Below the pieces are notes generated by a model. It made no database searches, was not told where the DNA came from, and worked only from the letters and a program-made list of their open reading frames with translations. The translations under genes and the position numbers were made by a program. From assembly GCF_017347095.1 (NCBI RefSeq), contig NZ_JADPRZ010000006.1, forward strand, positions 62,001 through 126,000: a DNA stretch of 64,000 nucleotides. The letters run 5' to 3'. Below, in pieces: positions 54,331 through 64,000 of this stretch. This stretch comes from Sporosarcina sp. E16_8 (GTDB lineage Bacteria; Bacillota; Bacilli; Bacillales_A; Planococcaceae). Each line of letters begins with the position of its first letter. Position 1 is the first letter of the stretch.

Positions 54331-55311
54331 TTAGTTCTCCTCCAGCCAGCGTGCCGCATCTTTCGCATGGTACGTCATAATTAGATCTGCACCCGCACGC
54401 TTCATACTTGTCAACGTTTCAAGAACAATCGCTTTTTCATCAATCCAGCCATTTTGCGCTGCTGCTTTAACCATGGCATATTCGCCACTCACATTGTACG
54501 CGACTACTGGCAATGTAAAATTGTCTTTGACATCACGCATGATATCTAGATACGACAGCGCCGGTTTAACAATCAGGAAGTCAGCACCTTCCGCAACATC
54601 CGATTCTGCTTCACGCATTGCTTCTAGGCGGTTTGCTGGATCCATCTGATACGTCTTCCGATCGCCTGATTTAGGGGAAGATTCTGCTGCGTCACGAAAA
54701 GGTCCGTAATAAGCAGAGGCATATTTCACCGCATAGGACATGATCGGAATATCTTCAAAACCAGCCGCATCTAATCCCTGACGAATAGCTGCAACAAAAC
54801 CGTCCATCATATTGGATGGTGCAATGATGTCTGCTCCCGCTTTCGCTTGACTTACCGCAGTACGCGCCAGTAGTTCTAGTGACGGGTCGTTTAGTACTTT
54901 GCCGCCTTCTAGAACGCCGCAATGCCCATGGTCTGTAAATTGGCACAGGCAAGTGTCTGCGATGACAATAAGTTCAGGATAACGTTCTTTCGCTAAACGA
55001 GTGGCTTTTTGGACAATCCCTTGATCAGAATAAGCTTCCGATCCCCTATCATCTTTCGTTGCAGGAAGACCAAATAAAATGATCGATGGAATTCCAAGTG
55101 ACACGACTTCATCGAGTTCAATTGCAAAATGGTCGAGTGATTTCTGGAACACCCCTGGCATAGAAGCGATTGGATTATTGATGTCTTCCCCGTCTATGAC
55201 AAAAATCGGGTAGATAAAGTCCTCTTTCCTCAAGACAGTTTCTCTTACCATAGATCGTAATGTATTTGATGTACGCAAACGTCTGTTGCGTCTGAATTGT
55301 AAAGTATCCAC
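54331..55311 (-). CDS. hemB: Delta-aminolevulinic acid dehydratase (porphobilinogen synthase)
   Basis: A 326-residue enzyme that condenses two aminolevulinates. It has the metal-binding [17 protein letters not shown], Schiff-base lysines in [20 protein letters not shown] and [13 protein letters not shown]. The spacing to hemD is 2 bp and to hemL zero, so it is tightly coupled within the operon. Confidence 0.96.
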   Translation of the reverse strand: MDTLQFRRNRRLRTSNTLRSMVRETVLRKEDFIYPIFVIDGEDINNPIASMPGVFQKSLDHFAIELDEVVSLGIPSIILFGLPATKDDRGSEAYSDQGIVQKATRLAKERYPELIVIADTCLCQFTDHGHCGVLEGGKVLNDPSLELLARTAVSQAKAGADIIAPSNMMDGFVAAIRQGLDAAGFEDIPIMSYAVKYASAYYGPFRDAAESSPKSGDRKTYQMDPANRLEAMREAESDVAEGADFLIVKPALSYLDIMRDVKDNFTLPVVAYNVSGEYAMVKAAAQNGWIDEKAIVLETLTSMKRAGADLIMTYHAKDAARWLEEN

Positions 55312-55313
55312 TA

Positions 55314-56072
55314 TTACCCTTCCTTTCGACTCGCCAATTTCTCGACGAGATCCATAAGTGTATATGTATCAGGTCTAACATGAACGGTCGCACCAACTTC
55401 TAGCAACGCTTTTTCCGTCACATGTCCGATGGCCCCGATTGTAAAACCGTTCCAACCTGTCCGCGGGGCTACTTCTTCAGCAAAAATTTCAACTGCCGAG
55501 GGACTTGCGAATAATACGCTCAACCGTTGTTGTTGTTTCAATAAATTTACGAGCGAATCGATGGAGTCAGTTGCACGTTCCGTCTTATAAACTGTCCATT
55601 CATCCACTTCAAAAGGAAGTTCCTCTTTGATGGTGACGCCCGCAATAGATCCACGCAGAAAAAGAATGCGTCGGATATCCGTTTCAGCTGGATTAAATTC
55701 CTTTACGAATGTATCTGCACTAAACACGGTCGGGATGAAATCAACTGTAAAACCAATTTTTTCAAGTGCTTCTGCAGTCCGAGTGCCTACCGCTGCTATT
55801 TTTGCCGGAATTGATTCCGAAGCAACACCATGACGAATCAGTTTAGCACCAAACGCTGCAACCGCACTTTGACTTGTGAATATTAACCAATCATACATCG
55901 GACAAGCGGCCAAACGAAGTTCATCTGTCTGTTCCACTAACTCCTCCACTTGAATAAGTGGTAATGAAACAGGCGTCCCTCCGTAGCGCTTCACCAATTC
56001 AAAGACATCTTCAGATTTAGGTGTCCCTGTAAAGATAACTGTTTCAGCTAACAGCGGTTGACGATCATGCAT
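55314..56072 (-). CDS. hemD: Uroporphyrinogen-III synthase
   Basis: A 252-residue protein that cyclises hydroxymethylbilane with ring D inversion. The family is poorly conserved; visible are [20 protein letters not shown], the [13 protein letters not shown] motif and [18 protein letters not shown]. It overlaps the hemC stop by 8 bp and precedes hemB, as in B. subtilis. Confidence 0.92.
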   Translation of the reverse strand: MHDRQPLLAETVIFTGTPKSEDVFELVKRYGGTPVSLPLIQVEELVEQTDELRLAACPMYDWLIFTSQSAVAAFGAKLIRHGVASESIPAKIAAVGTRTAEALEKIGFTVDFIPTVFSADTFVKEFNPAETDIRRILFLRGSIAGVTIKEELPFEVDEWTVYKTERATDSIDSLVNLLKQQQRLSVLFASPSAVEIFAEEVAPRTGWNGFTIGAIGHVTEKALLEVGATVHVRPDTYTLMDLVEKLASRKEG

Positions 56073-56994
56073 CCATATCCGCCTTCACTTTCTCAATCAC
56101 TTCTGAAGCCCCTTCAGCACGCAGTATTTTTGCAACCTCCATACCCGCTTCAACAGGGTCCGCACTCGAGAAAGTCTTTTTAAATACTTGTTTTGCATCA
56201 GGAGAAGCAATATAGCCCGTAAACTCAACTTCGCTACCGTTATATTGCGCAAATCCGGCAATCGGAACTTGGCATGAGCCATCCATTTCAGTTAGGAAAG
56301 TACGCTCTGCTTCAACTTCTATCCATGTTTTTTCATCCGTTAATTTCGCAAGTTCTGCAAGCAGCTCTTTATCGTCAAAACGGCATTCAATTGCCAATGC
56401 CCCTTGTCCTACAGCTGGAATACAATCTTCAACAGACATGTATTCAGTAGTTACATCCGCACTCCAGCCCATTCGTTTCATACCGGCAGCCGCAAGGAGA
56501 ATCGCATCGTATTCACCGTCAACCATTTTCTTCAGACGTGTATCGATATTGCCGCGAATCCATTGAATGTCAAGATCCGGACGCAGAAGTAGTAATTGTG
56601 AACTGCGGCGTAAACTAGACGTCCCTACTATAGCTCCTACCGGTAAGTCCATGAATTTCACATGACCATTTGAAATGAATGCATCACGCGCATCTTCACG
56701 AGGAGGAATACAACCGATAACAAGCCCTTCAGGCAGAACAGCTGGCATGTCTTTCATGCTATGTACTGCAAAATCGATTTCCTTATCAAATAATGCCTGC
56801 TCAATCTCTTTTACGAAGAGCCCCTTACCGCCAACTTTCGACAACATTACATCTAGGATTTGATCGCCTTTCGTAACGATTTCTTTCACTTCGAATTCAA
56901 ACGGAGCACCGGCAGCTTTCAACTGATCTATAAACCAGTTTGTTTGCGTCAATGCTAGTTTACTTCTTCTTGAACCTACGATAATTTTTCTCAT
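56065..56994 (-). CDS. hemC: Porphobilinogen deaminase (hydroxymethylbilane synthase)
   Basis: A 309-residue enzyme polymerising four porphobilinogens. It begins [20 protein letters not shown] and contains [40 protein letters not shown], and the cofactor-binding cysteine in [15 protein letters not shown]. It is separated from hemX by about 250 bp, unlike the compact B. subtilis operon. Confidence 0.96.
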   Translation of the reverse strand: MRKIIVGSRRSKLALTQTNWFIDQLKAAGAPFEFEVKEIVTKGDQILDVMLSKVGGKGLFVKEIEQALFDKEIDFAVHSMKDMPAVLPEGLVIGCIPPREDARDAFISNGHVKFMDLPVGAIVGTSSLRRSSQLLLLRPDLDIQWIRGNIDTRLKKMVDGEYDAILLAAAGMKRMGWSADVTTEYMSVEDCIPAVGQGALAIECRFDDKELLAELAKLTDEKTWIEVEAERTFLTEMDGSCQVPIAGFAQYNGSEVEFTGYIASPDAKQVFKKTFSSADPVEAGMEVAKILRAEGASEVIEKVKADMDA

Positions 56995-57019
56995 ATTAAT
57001 TAATCCAACCTTTCTTAAT

Positions 57020-57125
57020 CAACTATGCTAAAGCATAGTTGTGTCCAAATCCAGTAAAGTAGTTAGCCTAAGAACAGCGCATCCTTGCGACAACAAGGAG
57101 GAATGAAAATCAATTTCTCCTTGTT
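57020..57125. other. Two inverted repeats in the widened hemC-hemX gap
   Basis: A 10-bp dyad CAACTATGCT/AGCATAGTTG (57020-57041, 2-base centre) and a 9-bp stem AACAAGGAG/CTCCTTGTT (57092-57100 and 57117-57125). Neither is followed by a clear T-run on the minus strand. They may be intercistronic processing or attenuation structures. Nothing else is seen in 56995-57241. Confidence 0.4.
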
Positions 57126-57241
57126 AAATGACCTGCATCACCCAGACCCGAGCTTGCTCGATAAATCCCCTCGAAAATTCTGTGGCATCCGTCTAATGCT
57201 TTAACTAGTACAACTGAGGTTTGAAACCGACCTGTATTTAG

Positions 57242-58072
57242 TTATAACCAGAAATGGAACTCAGATAATTTACTTCCAAGGAAAAAATTGATGATAACAA
57301 ATAGGAATGCGAATACGTTAGCCCATGCAAAGTCATTTCCTGTTAGCTTGCCACTTCGCTTCAAGAATAATACAGATCCATAAATGGCAAGAAGGACAAA
57401 TGAGCCGATAATCTTCATATCAAAAAATGACCATACATCAAGTGCAACAATTGCCCACTGCATGCCAAGGATTAGACTGACTAACAGAAATGGAATACCT
57501 GTATAAAGAGATGCTTTCATACCTATCTCTGTTTGATGAAGTGAAGGAAGCCTGTTAAATTGTTTCGACCATTTCTTTTTCTTCAAAACTTTATAGACAA
57601 GAAGATAAAGAATCGAAAAAACGAATGACATTGCAAATGCCGCATAGGATAAGATTGCAAATGTAATATGGATGAATAGCAGCTCCGACATAAGCGATTC
57701 CCCTATCGGTGACTGCTCAATTTGTACAGGTCCGAATGTATGTATCGTCATAAAGATGAACCCAATCACATTTAAGAAAAAGACGGTGTGACTGACTTTG
57801 TAAAACAGATGCAAGACAATTGATAAGGTAATCAAAAGCCAAGCATAAAAATAAATTCCCTCAAAAAGAGTTAGTATAGGGAACCTTTGCCATTCAATAA
57901 TATACATTACAAGAAAGAATGTTTGTAGAAAGTAAACGATGGTTAGAATCCAAAAAGCGCTTCGATGTGCAAATGTATCCTTATTCAAGTAATCTATAAA
58001 ATAAAAAACAAGACTTACTGCATAAAGCACGACCATCACTTCATGCAGCCTCGCCATTATCATATCAGCCAT
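57242..58072 (-). CDS. hemX: HemX, membrane protein regulating HemA level
   Basis: A 276-residue protein with eight membrane segments and a CcsA-like core (ELLFIHITFAILSYAAFAMS). The length equals that of B. subtilis HemX, which lowers the amount of glutamyl-tRNA reductase; a cytochrome c assembly relationship is suggested by the fold. It is the second gene of the hem operon. Confidence 0.9.
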   Translation of the reverse strand: MADMIMARLHEVMVVLYAVSLVFYFIDYLNKDTFAHRSAFWILTIVYFLQTFFLVMYIIEWQRFPILTLFEGIYFYAWLLITLSIVLHLFYKVSHTVFFLNVIGFIFMTIHTFGPVQIEQSPIGESLMSELLFIHITFAILSYAAFAMSFVFSILYLLVYKVLKKKKWSKQFNRLPSLHQTEIGMKASLYTGIPFLLVSLILGMQWAIVALDVWSFFDMKIIGSFVLLAIYGSVLFLKRSGKLTGNDFAWANVFAFLFVIINFFLGSKLSEFHFWL

Positions 58073-58103
58073 GATAACTTCTCTGCCTTTCCGAACTAAT
58101 AGA

Positions 58104-58147
58104 GGCGTTTCCGCATCTATAGTGTATCACACTGATGCGGAAACGCC
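58104..58147 (-). other. Intercistronic hairpin between hemA and hemX
   Basis: A perfect 14-bp stem GGCGTTTCCGCATC (58104-58117) and GATGCGGAAACGCC (58134-58147) whose loop contains the smaller dyad AGTGT/ACACT. No T-run follows on the minus strand (CTCTATTAG), so partial termination or mRNA processing is more likely than full termination. Confidence 0.6.
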
Positions 58148-58160
58148 CCATTGACAACGT

Positions 58161-59525
58161 TCAATATGCCAAATCCGGTTGTGCCGTCGCATGTCTTTCT
58201 GCTCTGAGCTTTAACCGTTCTTTCGCTTGTTTTGCAAGCATTTCTTTCTCTTTCACAACGTCGTCATCGATGCCGAATATTTGTTGGAAGAGCTCCAGTT
58301 TTTCAACTGATTTTGAATCCATTGCTAGTTCTTTCGCTTGCAAAATGGGGTCTTTCAGTAATTGATTAACAATCGATTTTGTATGTTTGCTCAAGACTTT
58401 TTTCTCACGGTCTGTCAAATCAGGCATTTTATTTTCAATACTCGCCATCGTTTCCATTTGGATACGATGTGCTTTTTGACGAAGTGCCGAAATGACAGGA
58501 ACCACTCCAAGTTGGGCAACCCACTCCTTGAACACGACTATCTCCTGTTCAATCATCAAGCCAATTTCTTCAGCAGCCCGTTTTCTTTCAGCAAGATTCG
58601 CTTCAACAATACCTTGTAAATCATCGATATCATACAGGAATACGTTCGGTAAATCCCCGATACGCGGATCCAAATCACGCGGCACTGCGATATCGACCAT
58701 GAATATTGGTCTTCCCTTACGTAACCGCTCTACTAACTGCATAAGTTCGAAGTCAATAACGAAGTCGGTTGCACCTGTTGAGCTGATCAATACATCCGCT
58801 TCTAGCAGTGTACATTGCAGTTCTTGCATTGATTTCGCGATGCCACCGAATTTATCTGCAAGTGCTTCTGCTTTCGACAGTGTTCTGTTAACAACAGTCA
58901 CTTTACTCGCACCACTTCCGTGCAAGTTCTTAACAGCAAGTTCACCCATTTCGCCCGCTCCGAGAATGGCCACATGTTTTTTATCCAATGTGCCAAAGAT
59001 CTTTTTCCCGAGTTCTACAGCAGCATAGGAAACAGAGACAGCATTATCACCAATTGCAGTTTCAGTATGCGCTTTTTTCGCGAGTGTTACGGCTTGTTTA
59101 AATAACTCATTGAAAAACGTACCTGTCGTACCAATCGTTTGGCCTTCAAGGAAACTGTCCCGCACTTGGCCTAAAATCTGCGTCTCACCAAGAACCATGG
59201 AATCGATACCTGCTGATACGCGCATCAGATGCTCAATCGCACCATCATTTTCCATGATAATAAGATGCGATGAGAATGATTCCAAAGGTATATCGAACCA
59301 TTCAGCTAAGAAGTTTTTCACATAATAACGGCCCGTGTGCAGCTGATCGACAACCGCGTAAATTTCAGTTCGATTACATGTCGATATAATAATATTTTCT
59401 AATATGCTTTTTTGCTGTTGCAATGTTTGCATCGCCTGCGGCAGTTCTGTCTCAATAAATGATAATTTCTCTCTTATTTCAACAGGTGCTGTCCGGTGAT
59501 TGACACCGATTACGATTGTATGCAT
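58161..59525 (-). CDS. hemA: Glutamyl-tRNA reductase
   Basis: A 455-residue enzyme, the same length as in B. subtilis, catalysing the first committed step of heme synthesis. Motifs are [16 protein letters not shown], the catalytic cysteine in [27 protein letters not shown], the NADPH-binding [19 protein letters not shown] and a C-terminal dimerisation domain. The ATG at 59525 is preferred over the longer frame, since [14 protein letters not shown] is the family start. The leader carries an extended -10 promoter and a PerR-box-like site. Confidence 0.95.
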   Translation of the reverse strand: MHTIVIGVNHRTAPVEIREKLSFIETELPQAMQTLQQQKSILENIIISTCNRTEIYAVVDQLHTGRYYVKNFLAEWFDIPLESFSSHLIIMENDGAIEHLMRVSAGIDSMVLGETQILGQVRDSFLEGQTIGTTGTFFNELFKQAVTLAKKAHTETAIGDNAVSVSYAAVELGKKIFGTLDKKHVAILGAGEMGELAVKNLHGSGASKVTVVNRTLSKAEALADKFGGIAKSMQELQCTLLEADVLISSTGATDFVIDFELMQLVERLRKGRPIFMVDIAVPRDLDPRIGDLPNVFLYDIDDLQGIVEANLAERKRAAEEIGLMIEQEIVVFKEWVAQLGVVPVISALRQKAHRIQMETMASIENKMPDLTDREKKVLSKHTKSIVNQLLKDPILQAKELAMDSKSVEKLELFQQIFGIDDDVVKEKEMLAKQAKERLKLRAERHATAQPDLAY

Positions 59526-59564
59526 CAGGTGTTCACACCTCTCACGTTCTATTTCACGCTTCCT

Positions 59565-59573
59565 ATTATACCA
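59565..59573 (-). promoter_or_regulatory. Extended -10 promoter of hemA
   Basis: The minus strand reads TGGTATAAT, a perfect TGnTATAAT extended -10, about 40 bp upstream of the hemA start. No good -35 hexamer lies 17 bp upstream, as is common for extended -10 promoters. Confidence 0.55.
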
Positions 59574-59641
59574 TATAGCTATCACTTTTCTTACTGGGAA
59601 TTGTGAACAACATATGACTACGAACGGTTAAACGCAACTAT

Positions 59642-59656
59642 TTATAATGATTACAA
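59642..59656. promoter_or_regulatory. PerR-box-like operator upstream of the hem operon
   Basis: TTATAATGATTACAA matches 14 of 15 bases of the PerR consensus TTATAATNATTATAA. The Fur-type consensus fits less well. B. subtilis hemA is PerR-regulated through a similar box. It overlaps a TATAAA on the minus strand with a TTAGAC 15 bp away, a possible second, PerR-controlled hemA promoter. Nothing else is seen between 59657 and the engB terminator. Confidence 0.6.
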
Positions 59657-59844
59657 TCTAAGTCTAACAGCCTTCGAATTCACATGCAATTAATGTGCAA
59701 TCCTAACTCGAATTTAGTGGAACTAGGGTATCCTTCACAACTATTATACGACAAATTAACTAAATTATACGACAGGATAAGAAAAAGATGAACAAATTAT
59801 TAGTGCATACGATTGAATAACTAAACTGTATGCCAGCACACTAT

Positions 59845-59886
59845 AAAAATCCGGAAAACGATGTATATCTCGTCTTCCGGATTTTT
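59845..59886 (-). terminator. Terminator after engB
   Basis: A perfect 12-bp stem AAAAATCCGGAA (59845-59856) and TTCCGGATTTTT (59875-59886), usable in both directions. It separates the lon-engB operon from hemA. Confidence 0.88.
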
Positions 59887-59897
59887 CAATTTTAAAG

Positions 59898-60479
59898 TTA
59901 CATTCTGCTCTCAATTTCTTTCCATGCTTCGTCCATGCCAATTCCTTTTTCAGATGAAAAGACAATTAACGCATCATATGGCCGCATTGCAAGTGTTTCA
60001 CGAACGACTTTTTTATGCTTTTCCCATTTCCCCTTAGGAATCTTGTCCGCTTTCGTCGCAATGATGATTGCAGGCATTTTATTATCTACTAGGAAATCGT
60101 ACATTGCACAATCTTCAGCACTTGGAGCATGGCGTAAATCAACAATTTGAATGACAGCACGAAGTGGTTCCCGTTCAGTCATATATTGTTGAATGAATTT
60201 CCCCCATGTTTCACGAGAAGACTTTGATACTTTCGCATAACCGTATCCCGGTACATCAACGAAAAATACTTGCTCTTCGATTTTATAAAAGTTTAACGTT
60301 TGTGTCTTACCTGGCTTCGAAGAAGTTCGCGCAAGGCTTTTTCTACCTATCATCTTGTTTATGAAAGATGATTTACCGACGTTCGACCGGCCTGCTAATG
60401 CAAATTCCGGATACCCTTCTGTCGGATATTGGTCGGGTCGTACAGCACTCATTATCATTTCTACGTTATTGACTTTCAT
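59898..60479 (-). CDS. engB: Ribosome biogenesis GTPase EngB (YsxC/YihA)
   Basis: A 193-residue GTPase of the EngB family with P-loop [19 protein letters not shown], switch region [26 protein letters not shown] (G3) and [14 protein letters not shown] (G4). It takes part in late 50S assembly. It overlaps the lon stop by ATGA, so it is translationally coupled to lon as in B. subtilis. Confidence 0.95.
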   Translation of the reverse strand: MKVNNVEMIMSAVRPDQYPTEGYPEFALAGRSNVGKSSFINKMIGRKSLARTSSKPGKTQTLNFYKIEEQVFFVDVPGYGYAKVSKSSRETWGKFIQQYMTEREPLRAVIQIVDLRHAPSAEDCAMYDFLVDNKMPAIIIATKADKIPKGKWEKHKKVVRETLAMRPYDALIVFSSEKGIGMDEAWKEIESRM

Positions 60480-62800
60480 TCGGAAGTCTCCTCCAATGCA
60501 ATTTCGAGGACCTCTTCTGCGTCAGAAACAAGTTTAAATGTCATTTCCTCCCGGACGCTTTCTGGAATATCTTCGATGTCGCGCTCATTTTCTTTTGGCA
60601 AGATAATTGTCGTCAAGCCAGCTCGATGGGCACTTAATGTTTTTTCTTTCAAGCCACCAATCGGTAAAACTCTACCGCGCAGTGTAATTTCACCGGTCAT
60701 CCCGACTTCACGGCGTATTGGCCGTTTCGTCAATGCAGAGACCAGTGCTGTAGCAATCGTCACGCCGGCTGATGGACCATCTTTAGGAATTGCGCCTTCA
60801 GGAACGTGGATATGAATATCACACTTTTCATGGAAATCCGGATCAATACCGAACTCCACCGTTTTTGAACGTACGTAAGACAATGCAGTTTGTGCAGACT
60901 CTTTCATAACATCTCCAAGTTTACCGGTCAGGATAAGTTTACCTTTTCCTGGCGATAAAGAAACTTCAATCTGCAATGTATCTCCACCAACTTGTGTATA
61001 AGCAAGTCCTGTCGCTACGCCTATTTGGTTCACCGTCTCCGCCTGTCCATACCTGTATTTCTTTTTACCAATGAGAGATTCAAGTGTTTTAGGACTAACT
61101 GAGATACTTTTCTTCTCACCCGTGACAATCAGTTTCGCAGCTTTACGGCAAATACCTGCAATTTGTCGTTCTAGGCCACGTACACCCGCTTCGCGCGTAT
61201 AATACCTTACAATGTCCTGAATCGCAGGATCATTGATACGCACTTGCGACTTCGTGAGTCCGTGCTCTTTCAACTGTTTCGGTATCAAGTGATTTTTCGC
61301 GATAGAGCGCTTCTCAATTTCCGTGTAACCGGCAATTGAGATGATTTCCATGCGGTCACGAAGCGGTCCTGGAACGGCACTTAAATCATTGGCAGTCGCA
61401 ATGAACAAGACATCCGATAGGTTATAAGGTTCTTCGATGTAATGATCACTGAATTTATCGTTTTGTTCTGGGTCAAGCACCTCAAGCATTGCGGACGATG
61501 GATCCCCCCGGAAGTCATTCGACATCTTATCGATTTCATCCAGTAGGAACACCGGGTTAATCTTACCAGCTTTTTTCATCGCCTGTATAATTCGACCTGG
61601 CATAGCACCGACATAAGTCCGTCTGTGACCGCGAATCTCCGACTCATCGCGGACTCCACCAAGTGAGATTCTAACAAATTTCCTGCCAAGAGATTCTGCA
61701 ATAGATCTAGCTAATGACGTTTTTCCGACACCGGGTGGACCTTCCAGACAAAGAATTGGTCCCCGTAATGAGTTCGTTAACTGACGAACCGCCAAATATT
61801 CAAGAATACGTTCTTTAACTGCTTCTAATCCATCATGGTCGCGATTTAAGATTTCTTCTGAGCGACTAATATCGAGCTGATCTTTTGACGCATCGGACCA
61901 TGGTAACGTTACGAGCCACTCGATATAATTGCGGATGATTCCACTTTCAGCTGCAGCAGACGGTAGTTTTTCATATCTGTCGAGTTCACGCAACGCGGCT
62001 TCCCTAACGCCTTCCGGCATACCGGAACTCTCAATCTGCTCAGTCAAGTCTATAACTTCCAGACCTTTACCGTCTTTATCACCCAGTTCAGTCTGAATTG
62101 CCTTCATCTGCTCACGCAAATAAAACTCTTTTTGCGTTCGCTCCATTGCTTCCCTAACACGTTCATTAATTTTCTTTTCAAGCTTCAGGACTTCTTGTTC
62201 ATTATAAAGTCTACTCATAAGCCATTCAAGGCGTTCATTGACACTTTTTATTTCAAGTACTTCTTGCTTTGCAACCAATTTGAGCGGTAAATGAGAAGCG
62301 ACCGTATCTGCCAGTCTACCAGGCTCTATAATTGAAGCGACAGAGTCATATGTTTCTTCTGTCACTTTTTTCGAGATTTTCGAGTACTTTTTGAAGTATG
62401 TAAGTAGCGTTCTCATTAGCGCTTCAGATTCTGCATCAATTTCCTCATCATCTGGATAACCAATTACTTTAACCACAGGATAAAGATCTGCTTCCTCATA
62501 ATCAGACCATTCTGCACGTTCAATTCCTTCAATAAGTATGCGATACGTCCCGTTTGGTAATTGCGTCATCGATTTAACAAACGCCAATGTCCCTACTTTA
62601 TACAGATCCTCCGGTTCCGGATTTTCTATACTTATATCTTTCTGTGTAGCGAGAAAAATAAGGTTATCTTGTGCGATTGCGTGTTCAATGGCAAATACGG
62701 AGCGCTCTCTTCCAACATCAATATGTAAAACCATCGTAGGGTATACGAGCAGCCCACGAAGCGGCAACAATGGTATATTGTTCAATTCATTAGTTGACAT
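60476..62800 (-). CDS. lon: ATP-dependent protease Lon (LonA)
   Basis: A 774-residue protease. The N-terminal substrate domain begins [20 protein letters not shown]. The AAA+ module has [20 protein letters not shown] and [10 protein letters not shown]. The protease domain has the catalytic serine in [18 protein letters not shown] and the lysine in [20 protein letters not shown]. Length and order are normal for LonA. It starts at 62800 with GGAGGTGA upstream and lies between clpX and engB. Confidence 0.97.
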   Translation of the reverse strand: MSTNELNNIPLLPLRGLLVYPTMVLHIDVGRERSVFAIEHAIAQDNLIFLATQKDISIENPEPEDLYKVGTLAFVKSMTQLPNGTYRILIEGIERAEWSDYEEADLYPVVKVIGYPDDEEIDAESEALMRTLLTYFKKYSKISKKVTEETYDSVASIIEPGRLADTVASHLPLKLVAKQEVLEIKSVNERLEWLMSRLYNEQEVLKLEKKINERVREAMERTQKEFYLREQMKAIQTELGDKDGKGLEVIDLTEQIESSGMPEGVREAALRELDRYEKLPSAAAESGIIRNYIEWLVTLPWSDASKDQLDISRSEEILNRDHDGLEAVKERILEYLAVRQLTNSLRGPILCLEGPPGVGKTSLARSIAESLGRKFVRISLGGVRDESEIRGHRRTYVGAMPGRIIQAMKKAGKINPVFLLDEIDKMSNDFRGDPSSAMLEVLDPEQNDKFSDHYIEEPYNLSDVLFIATANDLSAVPGPLRDRMEIISIAGYTEIEKRSIAKNHLIPKQLKEHGLTKSQVRINDPAIQDIVRYYTREAGVRGLERQIAGICRKAAKLIVTGEKKSISVSPKTLESLIGKKKYRYGQAETVNQIGVATGLAYTQVGGDTLQIEVSLSPGKGKLILTGKLGDVMKESAQTALSYVRSKTVEFGIDPDFHEKCDIHIHVPEGAIPKDGPSAGVTIATALVSALTKRPIRREVGMTGEITLRGRVLPIGGLKEKTLSAHRAGLTTIILPKENERDIEDIPESVREEMTFKLVSDAEEVLEIALEETSE

Positions 62801-62861
62801 GCGGAAGTCACCTCCATTAATTATGTATATCCAACTTTTGGTTTATTAAAACGTTGAAAAA

Positions 62862-62911
62862 AAGCTGACATCCGAAGAGCGCATTTTCACACGCATCATC
62901 GGAGTCAGCTT
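62862..62911 (-). terminator. Terminator after clpX
   Basis: A long imperfect stem, AAGCTGAC (62862-62869) with GTCAGCTT (62904-62911) and further internal pairs TCCGA/TCGGA and GCGC/TGCG, is followed on the minus strand by TTTTTTT. It isolates clpX from lon. Confidence 0.85.
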
Positions 62912-62924
62912 CATCCTTCAGGCG

Positions 62925-64000
62925 TTACGCCGAGTCTTTCTCATTATCCAGATGAACTCGGGTACCGTCCGCTGTTAAAAGAATTGGATTTGATTGCCCC
63001 AAGACGGAGTCTTTTGTAATGATACACTCAGTCACTTCTTCAAGTGAAGGCAGTTCATACATTACGTCGAGCATGATATTCTCTATGATTGAACGCAGAC
63101 CACGAGCACCTGTTTTTCGTGTAATTGCCTCTTTTGCAATTTCAAGCAAGGCATCATCTTCGAATCGCAGTGCAACATTGTCAAGTCCAAACATTTTTTG
63201 GTATTGTTTCACAATTGCATTTTTCGGCAGCGTCAAAATCTGATACAGTGTATCTTCGCTCAACTGTTCCAAACTCGCAAGAACAGGTAAACGACCTACG
63301 AATTCTGGTATCAAACCAAAACGTTGAAGATCTTCCGGAATCAGTTTAGCAAGGTAAGACTCCTCTTCAATAACCAAGTTCGGCTCAGCACCGAAACCAA
63401 TTACTTTTTGTCCAATACGGCGCTTAATGATCTCTTCGATGCCGTCAAATGCTCCCCCAACAATAAAGAGGATATTCGTCGTATCAATTTGGATAAATTC
63501 TTGATGTGGATGTTTACGACCGCCTTGTGGTGGTACGCTCGCAACTGTCCCTTCAAGAATTTTAAGAAGTGCCTGTTGGACACCTTCCCCTGACACGTCA
63601 CGTGTAATGGACGCATTTTCGGATTTACGCGCAACTTTATCGATTTCATCAATATAGATGATCCCTTTTTCCGCACGATCCACATCGTAATCTGCAGCCT
63701 GAATCAGTTTCAATAGAATATTTTCTACGTCTTCTCCAACATATCCCGCTTCCGTCAAAGATGTAGCATCCGCAATTGCGAAGGGTACGTCGAGGATTCT
63801 AGCAAGTGTTTGAGCAAGTAATGTTTTACCGCTTCCTGTTGGTCCGATTAAGACAATATTGGATTTCGATAGCTCGACATCATCAATCTTACTGTTCGAA
63901 TTAACACGTTTATAGTGATTATAGACAGCGACTGAAAGTGATTTCTTTGCACGGTCCTGTCCGATAAGGTAATCATCGAGTATACTTTGAATTTCTTTCG
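62925..64000 (-). CDS. clpX: ATP-dependent Clp protease ATPase subunit ClpX, N-terminus outside window
   Basis: About 358 codons are visible; the N-terminal zinc-binding domain lies beyond the right edge. The visible part starts [20 protein letters not shown] and has Walker [29 protein letters not shown], Walker [13 protein letters not shown], the [17 protein letters not shown] segment, the ClpP-binding-type IGF loop ([10 protein letters not shown]) and [12 protein letters not shown]. ClpX unfolds substrates for ClpP. Order clpX-lon-engB-hemA matches B. subtilis. Confidence 0.97.
   Translation of the reverse strand, partial: KEIQSILDDYLIGQDRAKKSLSVAVYNHYKRVNSNSKIDDVELSKSNIVLIGPTGSGKTLLAQTLARILDVPFAIADATSLTEAGYVGEDVENILLKLIQAADYDVDRAEKGIIYIDEIDKVARKSENASITRDVSGEGVQQALLKILEGTVASVPPQGGRKHPHQEFIQIDTTNILFIVGGAFDGIEEIIKRRIGQKVIGFGAEPNLVIEEESYLAKLIPEDLQRFGLIPEFVGRLPVLASLEQLSEDTLYQILTLPKNAIVKQYQKMFGLDNVALRFEDDALLEIAKEAITRKTGARGLRSIIENIMLDVMYELPSLEEVTECIITKDSVLGQSNPILLTADGTRVHLDNEKDSA

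Overview
The window reads as chromosome of an endospore-forming, low-GC Firmicute of the Planococcaceae, most likely Sporosarcina or a close relative. It carries Spo0B, SpoIIB, SpoIVFA, SpoIVFB, a SafA-like and a SpoVID-like coat morphogen. Its gene order follows the Bacillus subtilis block yrbG-yajC-tgt-queA-ruvB-ruvA ... pheA-pheB-obg-spo0B-rpmA-ysxB-rplU-spoIVFB-spoIVFA-minD-minC-mreD-mreC-mreB-radC-maf-spoIIB-comC-folC-valS-spoVID-hemL-hemB-hemD-hemC-hemX-hemA-engB-lon-clpX. Nearly everything is on the minus strand, so transcription runs from high to low coordinates. The genus is an inference; family level is better supported.

Layout from left to right. 1-4.9 kb: DUF421 membrane protein, YajC, queuosine genes tgt/queA and ruvAB. 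5-8.7 kb: a KinB-like sporulation kinase, an APH-fold kinase and a SafA-like LysM coat protein. 8.7-9.5 kb: a repeat-rich gap. 9.5-15.3 kb: phenylalanine genes, obg/spo0B, ribosomal genes L27/L21 with the L27-processing protease, and the SpoIVFA/SpoIVFB pro-sigma-K system. 15.3-16.7 kb: a NERD-domain gene bracketed by arrays with a 20-bp period. 16.7-20.6 kb: min and mre cell-shape and division genes. 20.8-24.3 kb: radC split by an intact-looking 2.8-kb group II intron, then maf, spoIIB and the prepilin peptidase. 26.5-37.1 kb: a complete type IV pilus operon (pilB, pilT, pilC, pilin, pilM, pilN, pilO) with a frameshifted diguanylate cyclase at its distal end. 37.3-40.8 kb: two paralogous GAF-GGDEF proteins. 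Then folC and, divergently on the plus strand, a coupled pair of RimK-like ATP-grasp ligases. 44-47.8 kb: a minor-pilin cluster including a pilin-like protein with a roughly 19-residue repeat domain. 48.2-52.1 kb: valS with a T-box and the SpoVID-like gene. 53-59.5 kb: the hem operon with a PerR-box-like site upstream. 59.9-64 kb: engB, lon and clpX (truncated by the window edge).

The accessory content lies on the conserved backbone. It comprises the pilus and c-di-GMP region, the ATP-grasp pair, the NERD locus, the group II intron, and at least three dispersed intergenic repeat families. Family A (about 80-145 bp, five copies) flanks ruvA on both sides. Family B (about 334 bp, two copies) contains conserved RNA-type hairpins. 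Family C is a long stem-loop inserted in the valS leader, with a possible relative near 9.35 kb. The PilB N-terminus resembles a c-di-GMP-binding MshEN domain. With three GGDEF proteins interleaved, the pilus is predicted to be under c-di-GMP control.

The most novel-looking items are the solenoid-repeat pilin-like protein at 45.1-46.8 kb, the RimK-like pair at 42.2-43.8 kb, the NERD gene with flanking 20-bp-period arrays, and the family B repeat. All identifications are by eye from sequence and synteny; no database search was run.
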